The notes under the pieces: generated by a model
Told to the model about the DNA's origin: nothing
Database searches by the model: none
What the model saw: the letters and a program-made list of their open reading frames with translations, nothing else
Part shown: one piece after another, positions 1 to 12,500 of the stretch
Position numbering within the stretch: position 1 is the stretch's first letter
How the letters are laid out: the number at the start of each line of letters is the position of its first letter
From: Harmothoe impar
Lineage: Eukaryota; Annelida; Polychaeta; Phyllodocida; Polynoidae
Assembly: GCA_947462335.1 (NCBI GenBank)
Contig: OX381705.1
Span: 35,177,570-35,241,569, forward strand
Direction: 5' to 3'
Length of the DNA: 64,000 nt
Made by a program: the position numbers and the translations under genes

Positions 1-384
1 CCAAAATGCATACAGATACATCAATTATATATCAATTAGCAAAGAGATCAATAATACAAACAATATGTAAAATATGTATAAATAGAAAATGTATTCAATG
101 AAAATATAATCATGGGCGGATCAAGTGGGTGGATCATGGGGGTCTGGACCCCCACTTTTGGAATTTTTAAAAGTTTTTCCAATTAAATTTCAATCACCTA
201 GATGCTTTTCGGTACTTTGATGTTTGGTGGACCCCCGCATTTTCAAATTCCTGGGTCTGCGTACATAGATACATATTATAAACTAGCTTTCTTGATAGTA
301 AGGACAAATGAGCAGGGGCCCTTTCCTCTCTGAAAATGGAAATTCTGAATATCATCCCGACAATTGATGCTAAACAAGATGGTT
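1..384. other. IFT25 3' flank with a partial MITE
   Basis: Lies downstream of the IFT25 stop. I saw no AATAAA signal on the minus strand here. Positions 112-250 hold a GGGCGGATC...GGGGGTCTGGACCCCC stretch resembling one end of a hAT-like MITE. Short open frames have no recognisable protein character. Confidence 0.4.
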
Positions 385-524
385 CTAATGAACTTCTACA
401 TGTTTCACACAACAGAAATGATCAAAGGCATCCTTGATAACAAAGCGAAGATGTGTCGTGTCCCTACAGTCAGCGAGATCCATGTTAAACGTCTGCAATA
501 TTCCTGCTTCATTCTCAGCTGCTT
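385..524 (-). CDS. IFT25: IFT25 exon 4 (terminal)
   Basis: The acceptor is TACACAG and the stop TAG is at 385-387. It encodes the last 46 residues, including THLRFVIKDAFDHF, which matches YLRFIIVSAFDHF of human IFT25. Confidence 0.88.
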
Positions 525-3500
525 CTGTGTACATAAACGTGTAACAAATATATTGTTAGGAGCTGGAATTGTATTAATTTTCTATTTGCATATGGTTATC
601 ATAGTAGGTCATGTCAGTTTGACAACTTGCGACCCTATTTTTTTTGGCCCTACCCAATTTACTTTTTGAGAAGGCATTTTAGTTTTTTTAGTTCTTAGTG
701 GACCCATACCAAAGAAATCAATTAGTTGATAAGGGCAAAGAAAAGAAGAAAGAAGTAAAAGGAATTTTTATTTTTCAAAAAATGAGGCGTGCGAAAAAAA
801 ACCACAAAAAAACAACAACTTTATTTAGGAAAATTAGGTGCTCAAAATCCATCGACCAACTTTATTTTGGTCTAGCCGTAAAGCGATGGGGGTGGAGATA
901 TACATGTTTTTGGTCAGTAAGTTACCTTTGCTGCAGTTTTCCGTGAAGTCGACTGGTTCACTTCCTGTACAGGTCTCCACTTTCAATGTTTTTACTGAAA
1001 TTAAAAAACAACAACATAGAAGTGTTTTCCATGACTCGTGAACCACTAACATGCTTAATAACTTTGGAATAGAGATATCTCAAATTGTGTTATCTCCATA
1101 TACCCGTTATATATATATATTTCTTTTTTTAAGTGTTTTATTTCGGGAAAATAATACATATCATCAAAAGATAGTAAATGCATTAAACCTAGCATGTGCG
1201 TGTTGCATTCCTTCCGCTAGGACCCCTATAGTTAGTAGTATTTCAGCTACGTATACAATTTAATGGTATGGCTATCACTGCATTATTACAAAAATAACAT
1301 ACATATTACAAATAATGGTGCGACCGATCTGAACTAAATTACATCAAGATCTGGGATTTTTTGATGAGATGAGATGAGTAATGAGGGGGATTTGTTTTTG
1401 AACAATTGTAAGGGATCTTCAACATGAAAGTTACATAGAGAACATGATAATTATTTGTTATAATATTATGTGAACTAAATACCGGTAACTACATAAAGCA
1501 GTTATTATATCCTTTCTTAATAGCTAATTTAAATTTATTAAGGTCTTCTATGACAGCATATTCAGTTTTGAGCATATTCCTGATGATGGCTCTGTAAAGA
1601 CAGCTTCTAACCACAATTGGTTTTAACGACCTTGGTACAATTAACCTGACACCGTGGTGCCTTCTGGTGGATAGGATTCTCACGTCAAAATATTTTCCTC
1701 GTTTCTTAAGGCTAAAAGCTTTTTTTTTTTTTTTTTTGATTTGAGATAGTACAAAGTACTTATCCTGTTTATTCAGGTAGCTCCACAAGGTTACATGTGT
1801 TCTCCCTACCAAACAAATACTGGCCCACATACGACAATTTCATGCAATAAACAGGATTACAAAACAGTGGCGCATTTACTTTATGTTTGGCAGAAAATTT
1901 AATATATGGGGACCAGAAATCATTTTCGCTGCAAAGATGGTGCAGACTGGAAACAGAAACATGGGAAAAAGGAACAAGTTCATGAATTGATGGGGGTTGA
2001 GTGTGATCTCACTCATAACATATACTCTCGGGGAGTAAAAACAGAGGATTGACAGACAATCCTAGGGAGTCCGGCACATTGTGCGCTCCGATCAGGGGTG
2101 ACCTGGTCACTTCAAGCGTCCCAAGTCATCACATTACAATGTATCAATGCAGGGTAGGATGGTAAGGAGACGAGGGGAGGGGAGGGGAATTTTGGCTCCA
2201 GTGAGCAGTTTCCTTGTAGTTTGTTGTGAATCAACATGAGTGTCTCCTTTGTCCTATTTCATCCTGGGTCCAGGCCCCCAGCTTCTGCAGTTTTCTTTTT
2301 TCCTTTGAACTTGATCCCTAAGAAGGCTTTCAGGAGATGTTTGAAGGTGTATTTGTCCTCAGCCTCTTGTAACTGGGTGGGTAGCTTGTTCCAATTTGCT
2401 GCCCCTCTGTCATAGGGACTTTTCTTGTGGGAAAAGAGGCGGAACCTTCTTCTAGTGAAGAATGGTTTTCCCTCTGCTCTGGTTCGGGGGTTTGCAGGTT
2501 GCTTTAGTGACTTAGACTTGGTGAAGAATAGTGAGGAAATTATCTCTCGTCTTCTTACATCAGGTGTGGGTGTTTCACACAATTTGTACAGTTTTTCTAT
2601 TGATATGTCCCGGATCTGCATTTTCTGGCAACAGCGAAGTATTTTATGTTGAGACCTGTCCAGTTTGGCTACCATAAACTTTGTATTCGTTTCCATAGGA
2701 AGGAGCAGTAGTCTATTTTTGGCATGATAGTTTGTTTATATATTGCCAGCGCTACAGAGGTGGGTATGAGATGACTTATTTTGCCCAGCTTAAAACACAA
2801 GTAGTTAATACTCTTCGGCACAGACTTTGACTGGCTTTCCATTGTGAGATGTCTGTCTATAATGACTCCTAGATAGGTGTAGTTTTTTACTAGTTGTAGT
2901 GGTTTCCCTTGTATGGTAGGGGTTGCATTGGGGCATCTCAGGTATTGTCTAGTAGAGCAGTACCACGCAAATTTAGTTTTATCTCTGTTAATTGTCAGGC
3001 CTTTCTCTGTGCATGCCAGGATGACTGCGTCCAGGTCGATCTGTAGCTGCGCTAATGCTTGTGTCGGGTTGCTGTTTGTTGTATACAGTCAACTCCCTCC
3101 TAACGGCCACCCCTCTATAGCGGCCACTCCACCAATGCGGCCATATTTTGAAAGTTCCAATTGTTTTCCCCTTTATTTTAATGTAAAAAACTCCCCCTAC
3201 TGCGGCCACCCCTCTAATGCGGCCACCCCGCCCTGCGGCCACCTATTTTACAGTACCAAATGAAGAATTACTTCCTCTAATGCGGCCATTTGAAGAATAA
3301 TTCAATGAAATATTGAACTGCATTTCTGATTACAACATGTACCAGTCTACATGTGGCTTCAGCTTACATTTGTAGTCACTGAGGGGAATATGGGGGGGGG
3401 GGGCTGCAGAGGTTTAGCTTTATCACCTCGCAGGGCAGCTCCCCCCCCCTCCCTCTCCCCCCCCCCCGACACGTCCTGCTCATGTTCTGCTTAACTGATT

Positions 3501-6500
3501 GGGAGGTAACGGTGGGGGGGGGGGTCACACCATGTCTAGTGTCTTGGTGAATCGGAGCTCCTCACTACCCCCCCCCCCCCCGCATTGTAAAGCAAGTCAA
3601 ATAAAATATTGACATAAGCCTACAGATATCGATATTATAACCTGTTTTCATACAACTCTGGGACACTGCTAGTTTAAAGGCCTTGGCTCCTTAAATTTGA
3701 CACGGCGACATGGGGCATTTTTGGCCTTAGTGACATGGGACATGAGGAAAAAAATAGATAGTGACATGGGACATGGGGCATTTCTTAAAATCGATATGGC
3801 GACATGGGCATTTCTTAAAATCGATATGGCGACATGGGGACCTCCCCCCCCGCCCATCAAGGGCCCCAGTTTGAATACTGTAATGAAAATAATAGTTCTA
3901 AGCCTGCGTTCTATGTTCTTCATAGGCTTAGCATTGACTCCCTCTAGTGCAGCCACCTCGCTAATGTGGCCAGTTTTGGATAGTCCCAAGGGTGTCCTGA
4001 TTAGAGTTGACTGTATATAACACAATGTCGTCAGCATATAGTTTTATTTTAGAGTACCTTACACTTTGTACTATGCTGTCAATAAAGAAAATGAAAAGGG
4101 AGGGGCCTAGCACAGACCCTTGAGCGACGCCATAGGCCTCATTTCTTCTCTCTGACTCCTCGCCACCAGCCACTCTCAAACCAGCTTAGCATAGAAACAG
4201 GCAGTCCAATGGCTTTGATTAGGTTGAGTAGTGGCATGTGATTTATGCTGTTAAACGCTTTGGAGATGTCAATGAAGCAGGTGGCCACTACTTCCTGTCT
4301 ATCTTTTGCTATGAAGAGATCCTCTGTGAAGTCTATGATGGCCTCTGCGGTACTGTGTTCTTTCCGGAAACCACATTGCGCCGGTGACAACAGGTTAGAC
4401 TTTTCCAGTATTTCTACAAAGTAAGACTGGACTAGCTTCTCTAGGACTTTACTGGGAGCAGGCAATATGGAGATTGGCCTCCAGTTCTTCACGTTTTCCA
4501 ACTTGCCAGATTTAGGGATAGGGGTCACCACCGCCTTGGCCCAGTTTGTTGGGAACACACCATCTTTTATGGATTTGTTGTAGAGCACAGTCATCTGCGG
4601 TGTTAGAAACAGTAGGGCATCTTTCAATGTAGTAGCATTTATGTTTTCTAAGCCCGTTGGCTTAGAGGTGTCAAGCTCTTTGAAAAGGCACCTGACTGTT
4701 TCTTCTGTGAAAGTTGGGGGAGGCGGGTGCATCTCTGTGTATGAGTCATCAGGGGGAGTATAGCTGTGGGGTGGGAGATCTAGCTTTCCATACAGCACGT
4801 CACCAATGGTGCTGAAGTAGTCATTTATGTAATTAGGCACATCTTTGACTGGCTCTTTCGTTTCTGGGTGTGTCAGAACAGGAGTTAGAGTAGAGTTAGG
4901 GACCTTTAAAAGTTTGTTCAACTCAGCCCAGAAACGCCTTGGGTCCTTTTTTAGCTTCTCTAGCAATTCAGTCACATGTATACCACGGGAGTTTCTCGAG
5001 AGTCTTCAATTCTGTGGAATTTCTTGAACGCTCTGACTAAGCCATTTCTCACATTTATTCTTTCTAGTATAGTTGGGGTCATCCAGATTTTGCCATAGTC
5101 TTTCACTTTATATTTCCTTCCCGGGCAGAAGTCGTCCAGGAAAAATTTCAGTGCACTTTCTATGTATTCCCACATTTCTGAAACATCAGTCATGGAGTAG
5201 TAGTGTGTCCAGTCTATTCCTCCTAAGTAGGCCTCCAGGATTTCTTTCCTATATTTACCATAGGTTATTTCAGTAGTATCAAAAGAGTTTCTTTGTTTCT
5301 TTCTGACAGCGAAGATAGGCAAGTGGTCACTTATTAAAGCGTCTCCCACCCAGCTTTTCTTCACAAACTTACAGTTTGTCACTATGTTATCATGAACAGT
5401 ACCTTCACCACCATTTGGTCTGGTACTTGCACTTATAAGCCATTCTAGTGAGTTGTCCCTGCAGAAGTCCTTTATCTCAATTGTTTTAGGTGCTTCAGAG
5501 TCTTTGAAATCACAGTTGAAGTCACCTAAAATCCAGATCTCCTCCTTTGCATGTTTTATGAGCGGAGTTAGTGCTAGGGTGAATTGCTTTGGGTCCCCCT
5601 GGGGAGGCCTGTACACAGTGAGGACTTTCATCTTCTTGTTTTTCGGAATAGAGATCAGGACGGTCAGACATTCAATGTTGTCATTCATGATACATTCTTC
5701 TTCTAAAACCGTAGAGTAGGGATATATCTTATTAGCCAGGTAGCACATTACTCCTCCAGCATGTGCATAAAATAAGAGGTGCATATCTCGTCTAATATCT
5801 AGTTTAACACAGTTGGCTAATACATGCAATTGGTCAGTATTATGGACAGGGTCTTCTTCTAGTTTAACACGATATGCTTGGCGCAGTGCCTTATTTTGTA
5901 GTAATTGTAACTCCCTGTTCTCCCCTATATTGCATCTGTCCCACACATAGTCAACATAATCAAAAGTAGGTAAAACCATTGACTTATATATATCCACCCC
6001 TATAGGAACATCAATAAAAGGTCTCGTTCTAGCAGACTGTATCACTTTATGTCTAATATTTCTGACAGTGCTTCTTCTATGCTCAACAAATTTTAAATCA
6101 GGGTCTAGAATTAGTCCCAGGTAGGTAAAAGTATACACACGCTCAATAATAATATTATTCAATGTGAAGGCAGGTACTATAGCATTTGTATTGTCAAAAG
6201 GCATCCATTTAGTCATTTTTTCATTGATAGTTAGACTATTAACTAGGCACCATTGTGAGATAAGATGTAGAGATTCTTGCATATGAGCAGCAGAGGTGGT
6301 AGAAATTACCGTGTCGTCAGCATATAAAGTGATATCAAAATTATTATAAACTTTTGGTAAAGAATTTATATAAATAGAAAAAGGTACTGGGCCCATTATA
6401 GACCCTTGAGGAACACCATAGGTTATCTGTTTAAATGTAGAGAGGGAATTATTAGCTATTGTATTCTGTTTTCTTTGATATAAATAACTTTTGAACCATT

Positions 6501-9500
6501 TTACCGAATAATTACTTAGTCCGAGAAGTGATAATTTTTCAATTAATTTTAAATGTGAGACTGTATCAAAAGCTTTTTTGTAATCTAGATAGAGACAGTA
6601 GGTAGGCTTATAAGTTAAATATTATTAATAATAGTCTCAAGGTGTTCCCCATTAGCAGACTGCGTTGAGTGACCCTTACGGTATCCATGCTGTCTCGGGC
6701 TTAACAAATCAAAGTCAGTCATATATGTCTGAAGCCTTGTACATACAATTTTTTCTAATATTTTACCAGGAAGGGGGAGTAAGCTCATAGGTCTGAGATC
6801 ATTTACATCGAAAGAGTTTGGTTTCTTAAGAAGGGGTACAACAGTCGCTAATTTCCACTTCAAGGGAAAAGTTTGCGTGGATAAACACAAGTTATACATT
6901 CTTAAAATAACATCCGGTACACTCATGAAAGCATCTTTCAATACAAATGACTTAAAATGATGAATGGACGATGATTTTTTTATATCAATCATTTTGAGAA
7001 ACTTAATCAAGTCTAAATAAGATAAAGGAAGAAGCAACTCATGATTCACTTCTGGAGTACTGTATGGATTCGTTTGGTTAGGTTGGTCCACACAAGGTGG
7101 CGGTAGTGACTCAGCCAGCTTTGCACCCACAGTAGAAAAGAAGGAGTTTATACATTCAGCGCATTCCTCGGGGGGGGGGGGGGGACCAGTAGGTTGGTTG
7201 TATTACTTCTTAATTTAATAAGTGTGGCAGATGTCTTATTAGTTAATAGCCTACGAATGGCTTCCCAAAATTTGGCAGGGTCATCCTTACAGTACACCAG
7301 TAATCTTTGTATATCATTTTTCCTGCTATTACAGTGGCGGCAGAACAGGGGGGGGGGGCCAGGGGGCCAGCCCCCCCCCCCAACTTTAAAGATGGGGGGG
7401 TCAAAATATGTTTTGGCCCCCCCAACTTTTTGGGAAACAAACTCAGAAACCCTAGAAAACACTATTCTCATGATAAAATTCCTAAAATTTTCACAAATGA
7501 CAAGCTCAAACTCCATCAGAACACATCAATGCAAGTGTAAATTCTCAAAAATTTCTAAAGATCATTCAAACCACTCCGAATGCGTCAATTTTAAAGGAAA
7601 ATTCCTAAATTTTCCAGAGGCTTGTGGCCCCAAGACCCCTATTTATGACTCCCTCCAACCTACACTCATTGAGTTTTGGGACCTGGCCCCCCCCAACTTT
7701 ATCCACCTTCCGCCGCCCCTGTATTAAATATAAGGGTCTCAACCCGACATGAATTAAATTTGGCTATTCTCCAGTCATCTATACACATAGTGAGTCTAGC
7801 TTTCCTATACAGTTCATCTCTAGTTCTCATAGCTTCCACAAATAGAGGGGGGGGGGGGGGGTTAACCAGTCAGGTGTATACACAGGGAGGGTTAGTTTCC
7901 TTATAGGACACATAGGGTCCAGATTTAGCTTTAAAACTACTAATATTTTATCCCACATTGAGTTTGGATCCTGCATGTTAACAACATCAGTCCAGTCAAG
8001 TGCAGTTAGTTTATTCTTAAAAGTAAAAATATCATATTGTCTATATGACCTAGCCATTACTGTTTTCTTTTTAATCTTAGTTCGCTCACATTTAACTAGC
8101 ATATACATAGGTACATGATCAGAAATTCTGAAATTAATAGTGTCAGCGTCTGCTACATTATGTATGTTGACATATATATGGTCTAGTAAGGCTCCAGACA
8201 GAGGACAAGTTATGTCTTGAATTACTTGAAACATATCATTATTAGTACAGAAAGTATCTACAGTGGATTCTTTTTGCTTAAATAAATTTACATTAAAATC
8301 ACCCATCATGACATTGCCCCCCCCCCCCTGCACTAGGACAAGAGGGTCTATACTGTGGGAAATAATTAAGGTCTTATAAATTCCAGGAATCAACATACCA
8401 TTAACAGTCTCCAATTTAACTTCTCCAATGCTTCGAGGCGACTTGAACGACAGAACGAACTCTTGTGGATAACGCCCTGTTGTGGTCCAGAATGTATTAG
8501 GCAGCCTGTTCATTAAAAGATTGAATAGGGTTATAAATAATAGTTATCAAGGATTTTAGAGATTTCATTATTCAACAACAGGGTTTGTAGATTTGTAGAG
8601 TGGAGGGTGGCCTCGAAGAAAATGCTGACCCCTCTAGAGGAGTGGGGAGGGGGCTCAGAGCTTAAGGAATAGGGGGGGGACCTGGTTGATCTGTTGAGGA
8701 TGCAAAGGATTTTAAGATTACCCCTTGAGCCCTTGACCAGGTGTGGGGGGGGGGAGGGGGTGGGGGTGGTAAAATATGCCACCAGTGTAAGTCTTAGTCT
8801 GGTGCTGAAGGCGAGACCTTTTCACAGTCTTAGTCCCATGAGTTTCCTCATGGGACTAAGACTCCTTGTCAAGGATTGAGTTTTCCCAGCAGCGTTTGTG
8901 GATGAAATGCTACGTGACCGACTGGTGCTCGGCACCAACAGCGATGAGACAAAGAAACGGTACCTGGATAGCAGAGATGACATTGACTTGTTTGCAGCTC
9001 TGAACATTGCTCGTGCTCTTGAGAGCACTAAACGGCACCTGAAGTGCATGGGTGGCTCAGAGGCTGCAGAAGTCCAGGCCATGGGCTGAATTGTGCCCTA
9101 ACTGCAACCAGGACTCTCATCCCAGCATGAAGAGTTGCCCTGCCAGAGGGAAGAGATGCGGTAACTGCAAGAGGTACAACCATTTTGCGGCGGTCTGCCG
9201 CTCACATGCAGTCCACACAGTGCAACCATCCCCAGATGACAGTGCTAGCTATGCAGGCGGGAATTTCTTCATAGATGTGGTCAAGTCAGCGTCAGCAGCG
9301 TGCACCACAGACCAGGCTTTTGTCCACATCCAATGCCATGGCGTGACCATCAAGTTTAACCCTTTAAGGCCGACCAAAAATAGTATTTGCTGGTGATGAA
9401 GGCGAGACCTTTTCACAGGAACTCTCCCTGGGCCGAGCTTTTGCTGATTACCATAGAGTTATGTCAACTATAGTCGATGCTCGGCCGTTCATGGCATCAA

Positions 9501-12500
9501 CTATCAGGAGCATGGCAAGCAGTTTCAAAGTAGGGGGGACTGAGGGGTATATATTATGACCCTTTTTGACCTCTTTTCACTTAACCTTTTTGGTTTGACC
9601 CTTTTTGAGGTTGGTCAAAAGTTGGGGGGGGGACATGTCCTCCCCCTTCCCCCGCCCCCCCCGGTTGCCACGCCCCTGACTATAGTCTATGGTCGGCTGT
9701 TCATGGCATCCACTATAGTCGATGCTCGGCCCTAAAGGGTTAAGGTAGACACTGGGGCACAGGTCAATGTGCTACCCAAATCCATGTTTGACAAACTGCA
9801 TGTCTAGCAGCCGCTCATATTGAGTAAGACCACGCTTCATGGATATGGAGGGCAGTCCCTAAATACATTGGGAGTCTGTGATTTAGAATGCACACACAAG
9901 GGTGATAGGCAGCATTTACAGTTCCACGTTGTCAACGCACAGGCACCCCCACTTCTTGGACTGAGGGCGTGGGTGGACATGAATCTGGTACAGCTTGTTA
10001 TGTCCATCGATGAACAGGAAGCTGGGATACGAGAGTATGATACGAGTGGTAACGACCCTGCTATCAATGCCCTGATTTCAGAATACGCTGACATTTTTGA
10101 GGGGATAGGAGAGTTTCCTGCTGAGCATAACATCAGTTTGCAGCCAGGAGCTGAGCCAGTCATACATGCATCCTGCACGGTGGCTGTATACATCCGTGAC
10201 AAAGTCAAGGCTGAGCTGGATCGTTTGGAGAGTCATGGGATAGTTATGAAGGTCACCAAAGCCACAGACTGGGTTAGCTCCATGGTGGTGGTTCACAAAA
10301 CAAAGGTGAATAAAGGGTATGCTTGGATCCCAAAGATCTGAACAAGGCAATAAAACGACGACATTACCCAGTTCCAACCCTGGATGATGTCACTAGCAGA
10401 CTGTCAGGATGCAAATATTTCTCTACGCTCGATGCCCGCTGCAGTTACTGGCAGATTCAGCTGGACGATGTATCATCCTAGCACGCCTTACAGGTACCTA
10501 CGTATGCCTTTCGGTATCAACTGTGCCCAGGACATATTCCAGAGGCGTGTGGATGAGACCTATGAGGGGCTAGCCAGAGTAAAAGGCATCAGTGATGATG
10601 TACTCGTGGCCGGAACAATTCGGGAGAGACACTTGGAAACGCTCCATACAACATTCCAACGTCCTCGTGAGCACAGTCAAAGGGGGTAAAACTTGGATAA
10701 ATGCCATTTCAATGTGTCACAAGTGAAATACTATGGCCACATCATATCTGACAACGGTATCCAGGCTGACCCCAAGAAGGTCGAGGCGATCACTCATATG
10801 GCAGCTCCCACCTCGAAGGCAGAACTCCAAACCATACTTGGGATGGTGAATTACCTCGCAAAGTTTGCACCTAATCTGAGCAGCATTACTGCCCCAATGC
10901 GAGACCTCCTGAGAAAGGACACAGAGTCTGTGTGGGATGCCCAGAAGGACCTAGCATTCGCCAAGATGAAAGGGGCGCGGCACGGCTAATGCAGTATTTG
11001 AAGTACTGAAAGATCTATTCGCTGCTAGAGATGACAGGCTAGTAACAGCTGCTTGTTTTGTCAACTATTCGTCTTATTCATAAACGACATGTGACAGCCT
11101 CCAGAATGTGAAATCGGTAATGTATGCCGATGACATCATCATGCAAGATGACATTAACCGGCTACACCAATGGTGCGTTGTGAACCATATGACTGTAAAC
11201 ACAGAAAAGAGCATGACTATGTTCTTTGGGAGAAAACATATCATTGAGAGGAGTGGCGACTTGAAGATCAAAATGGGTGATGATATCCTACCCAACACGA
11301 CCACATATAACTACTTAGGGGTTGAATTATATGGACCTTTAACAGTTAAGCCACATATTGGCATAGTCAAGAAATCTGTTGGCAACAAAGTGTTCAAACT
11401 AGGTCGACTAAGGAAGAGAGTACCAAATGACTGCTGACAGTGTACAAGAGCATGGTCGCACCTGTTATGACCTGTTATGGACTACTGCAGTTTCTACACA
11501 GGAAGTGCTTGCCAATCAGAACTTACAAAGCTACAGCAACTACAAAATAGGGCGCTCAGAATATGTACGAAGAGCAGGATGAGAGAAGTCAGTGTTAACG
11601 CTTACACACAACAACTGGGGTCCTTATGCTTGAAGACAGGCGGAAAAGATAACTGACTAAGATCATGTGGAAACAGGCCCTCCGGGATGAAGCCACAGTG
11701 GGAGTGCATGCAAGGACCAGAGGTGATAGAAAACTGAAGTTCAGAATGATGCAGCCAAAGACTTCCTTCTATCAAAAGGGGCCATCCTATCGAGGAGTAG
11801 CCCTATGGAACACACTGGACTTGAATGTCCAATTACTCAAAACCGATGAGGAGTTTAATGGGGCTTTGAATGAGTTATATCCGGTCAACTACTAAACTAC
11901 TGATAGTAACCTGCAAACGATTATGTGATAAATGAATCATGCTAATAATACTGGCCCATTTACTGACTGACATGTAAGTTGACTGGCTAATGAGACCACA
12001 TGCTACTGTGTACTAATGTGAGTGCATATATGCTACATCGACACTGAAGTGTGACATTCATGAGAACATTGCGGAATGGAGAAAATGACGTTGAAGACAA
12101 ACATATCAGTCAGCAAAGTATATTGCCTGGCATATCAATAATGATAGTATATATACGTACCATAAAAGAATTTGAATCATTAATTCAAATGTATTCAACT
12201 AAATCTGAGCACATGTAAAAGGAATTGTCCGGGCGGAAAGTGTCTAACAATGCTACCGTTCAATAAAAGATTCAATTCAATTCAATTCAAAGAGATCATC
12301 ACAAAGGCCCCGGTCCTGGCATTTTATGACCCCAACAAGCCACTAACACTGCAGGTAGACGCCTCTGAGAAGGCCACAGGAGCGACACTTATGCAGGATG
12401 GCCGACCGATTGAATATGCGTCGCGAGCATTAGATGCGCCCAAGGGTAACTGAGCCCTGATTGAGCGTGAGATGCTAGCTATTGTGCATGGATGCTCCGG

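Larger units (their letters stand above)
1365..8335 (-). mobile_element. LINE A (APE-type non-LTR retrotransposon), interrupted
   Basis: Minus-strand LINE in IFT25 intron 2. Read 5' to 3' on that strand it has an endonuclease part (about 8330-7830, MMGDFNVN and RISDHVP), a linker, RT fingers and palm (about 7320-5760, including RPMSLLPLPGKILEK and the catalytic LYADDT), and a C-terminal segment that resumes at 1719-1489 (DVRILSTRRH, VPRSLKP, SCLYRAI). The 3' tail is a short (CTCAT)n repeat near 1366-1381. It is 5'-truncated in the endonuclease and has frameshifts and G-run disruptions. Two insertions split it: a 390-bp TIR element at 7332-7721 and LINE B at 1720-5757. It belongs broadly to the CR1/Jockey group and is inactive. 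Confidence 0.82.

Noticed and set aside
2913..4037. Open frames of 100-120 codons on both strands in the 3-4 kb region
   Set aside because: They lie within the pogo-like MITE and consist of repeated GCGGCCAC and GACATGGG units.
7827..8513. A single 228-codon minus-strand protein combining FWTTTG with GDFN motifs
   Set aside because: The first part is IFT25 exon 2 and the second is LINE A endonuclease. A GTATGT donor at 8398 separates them.
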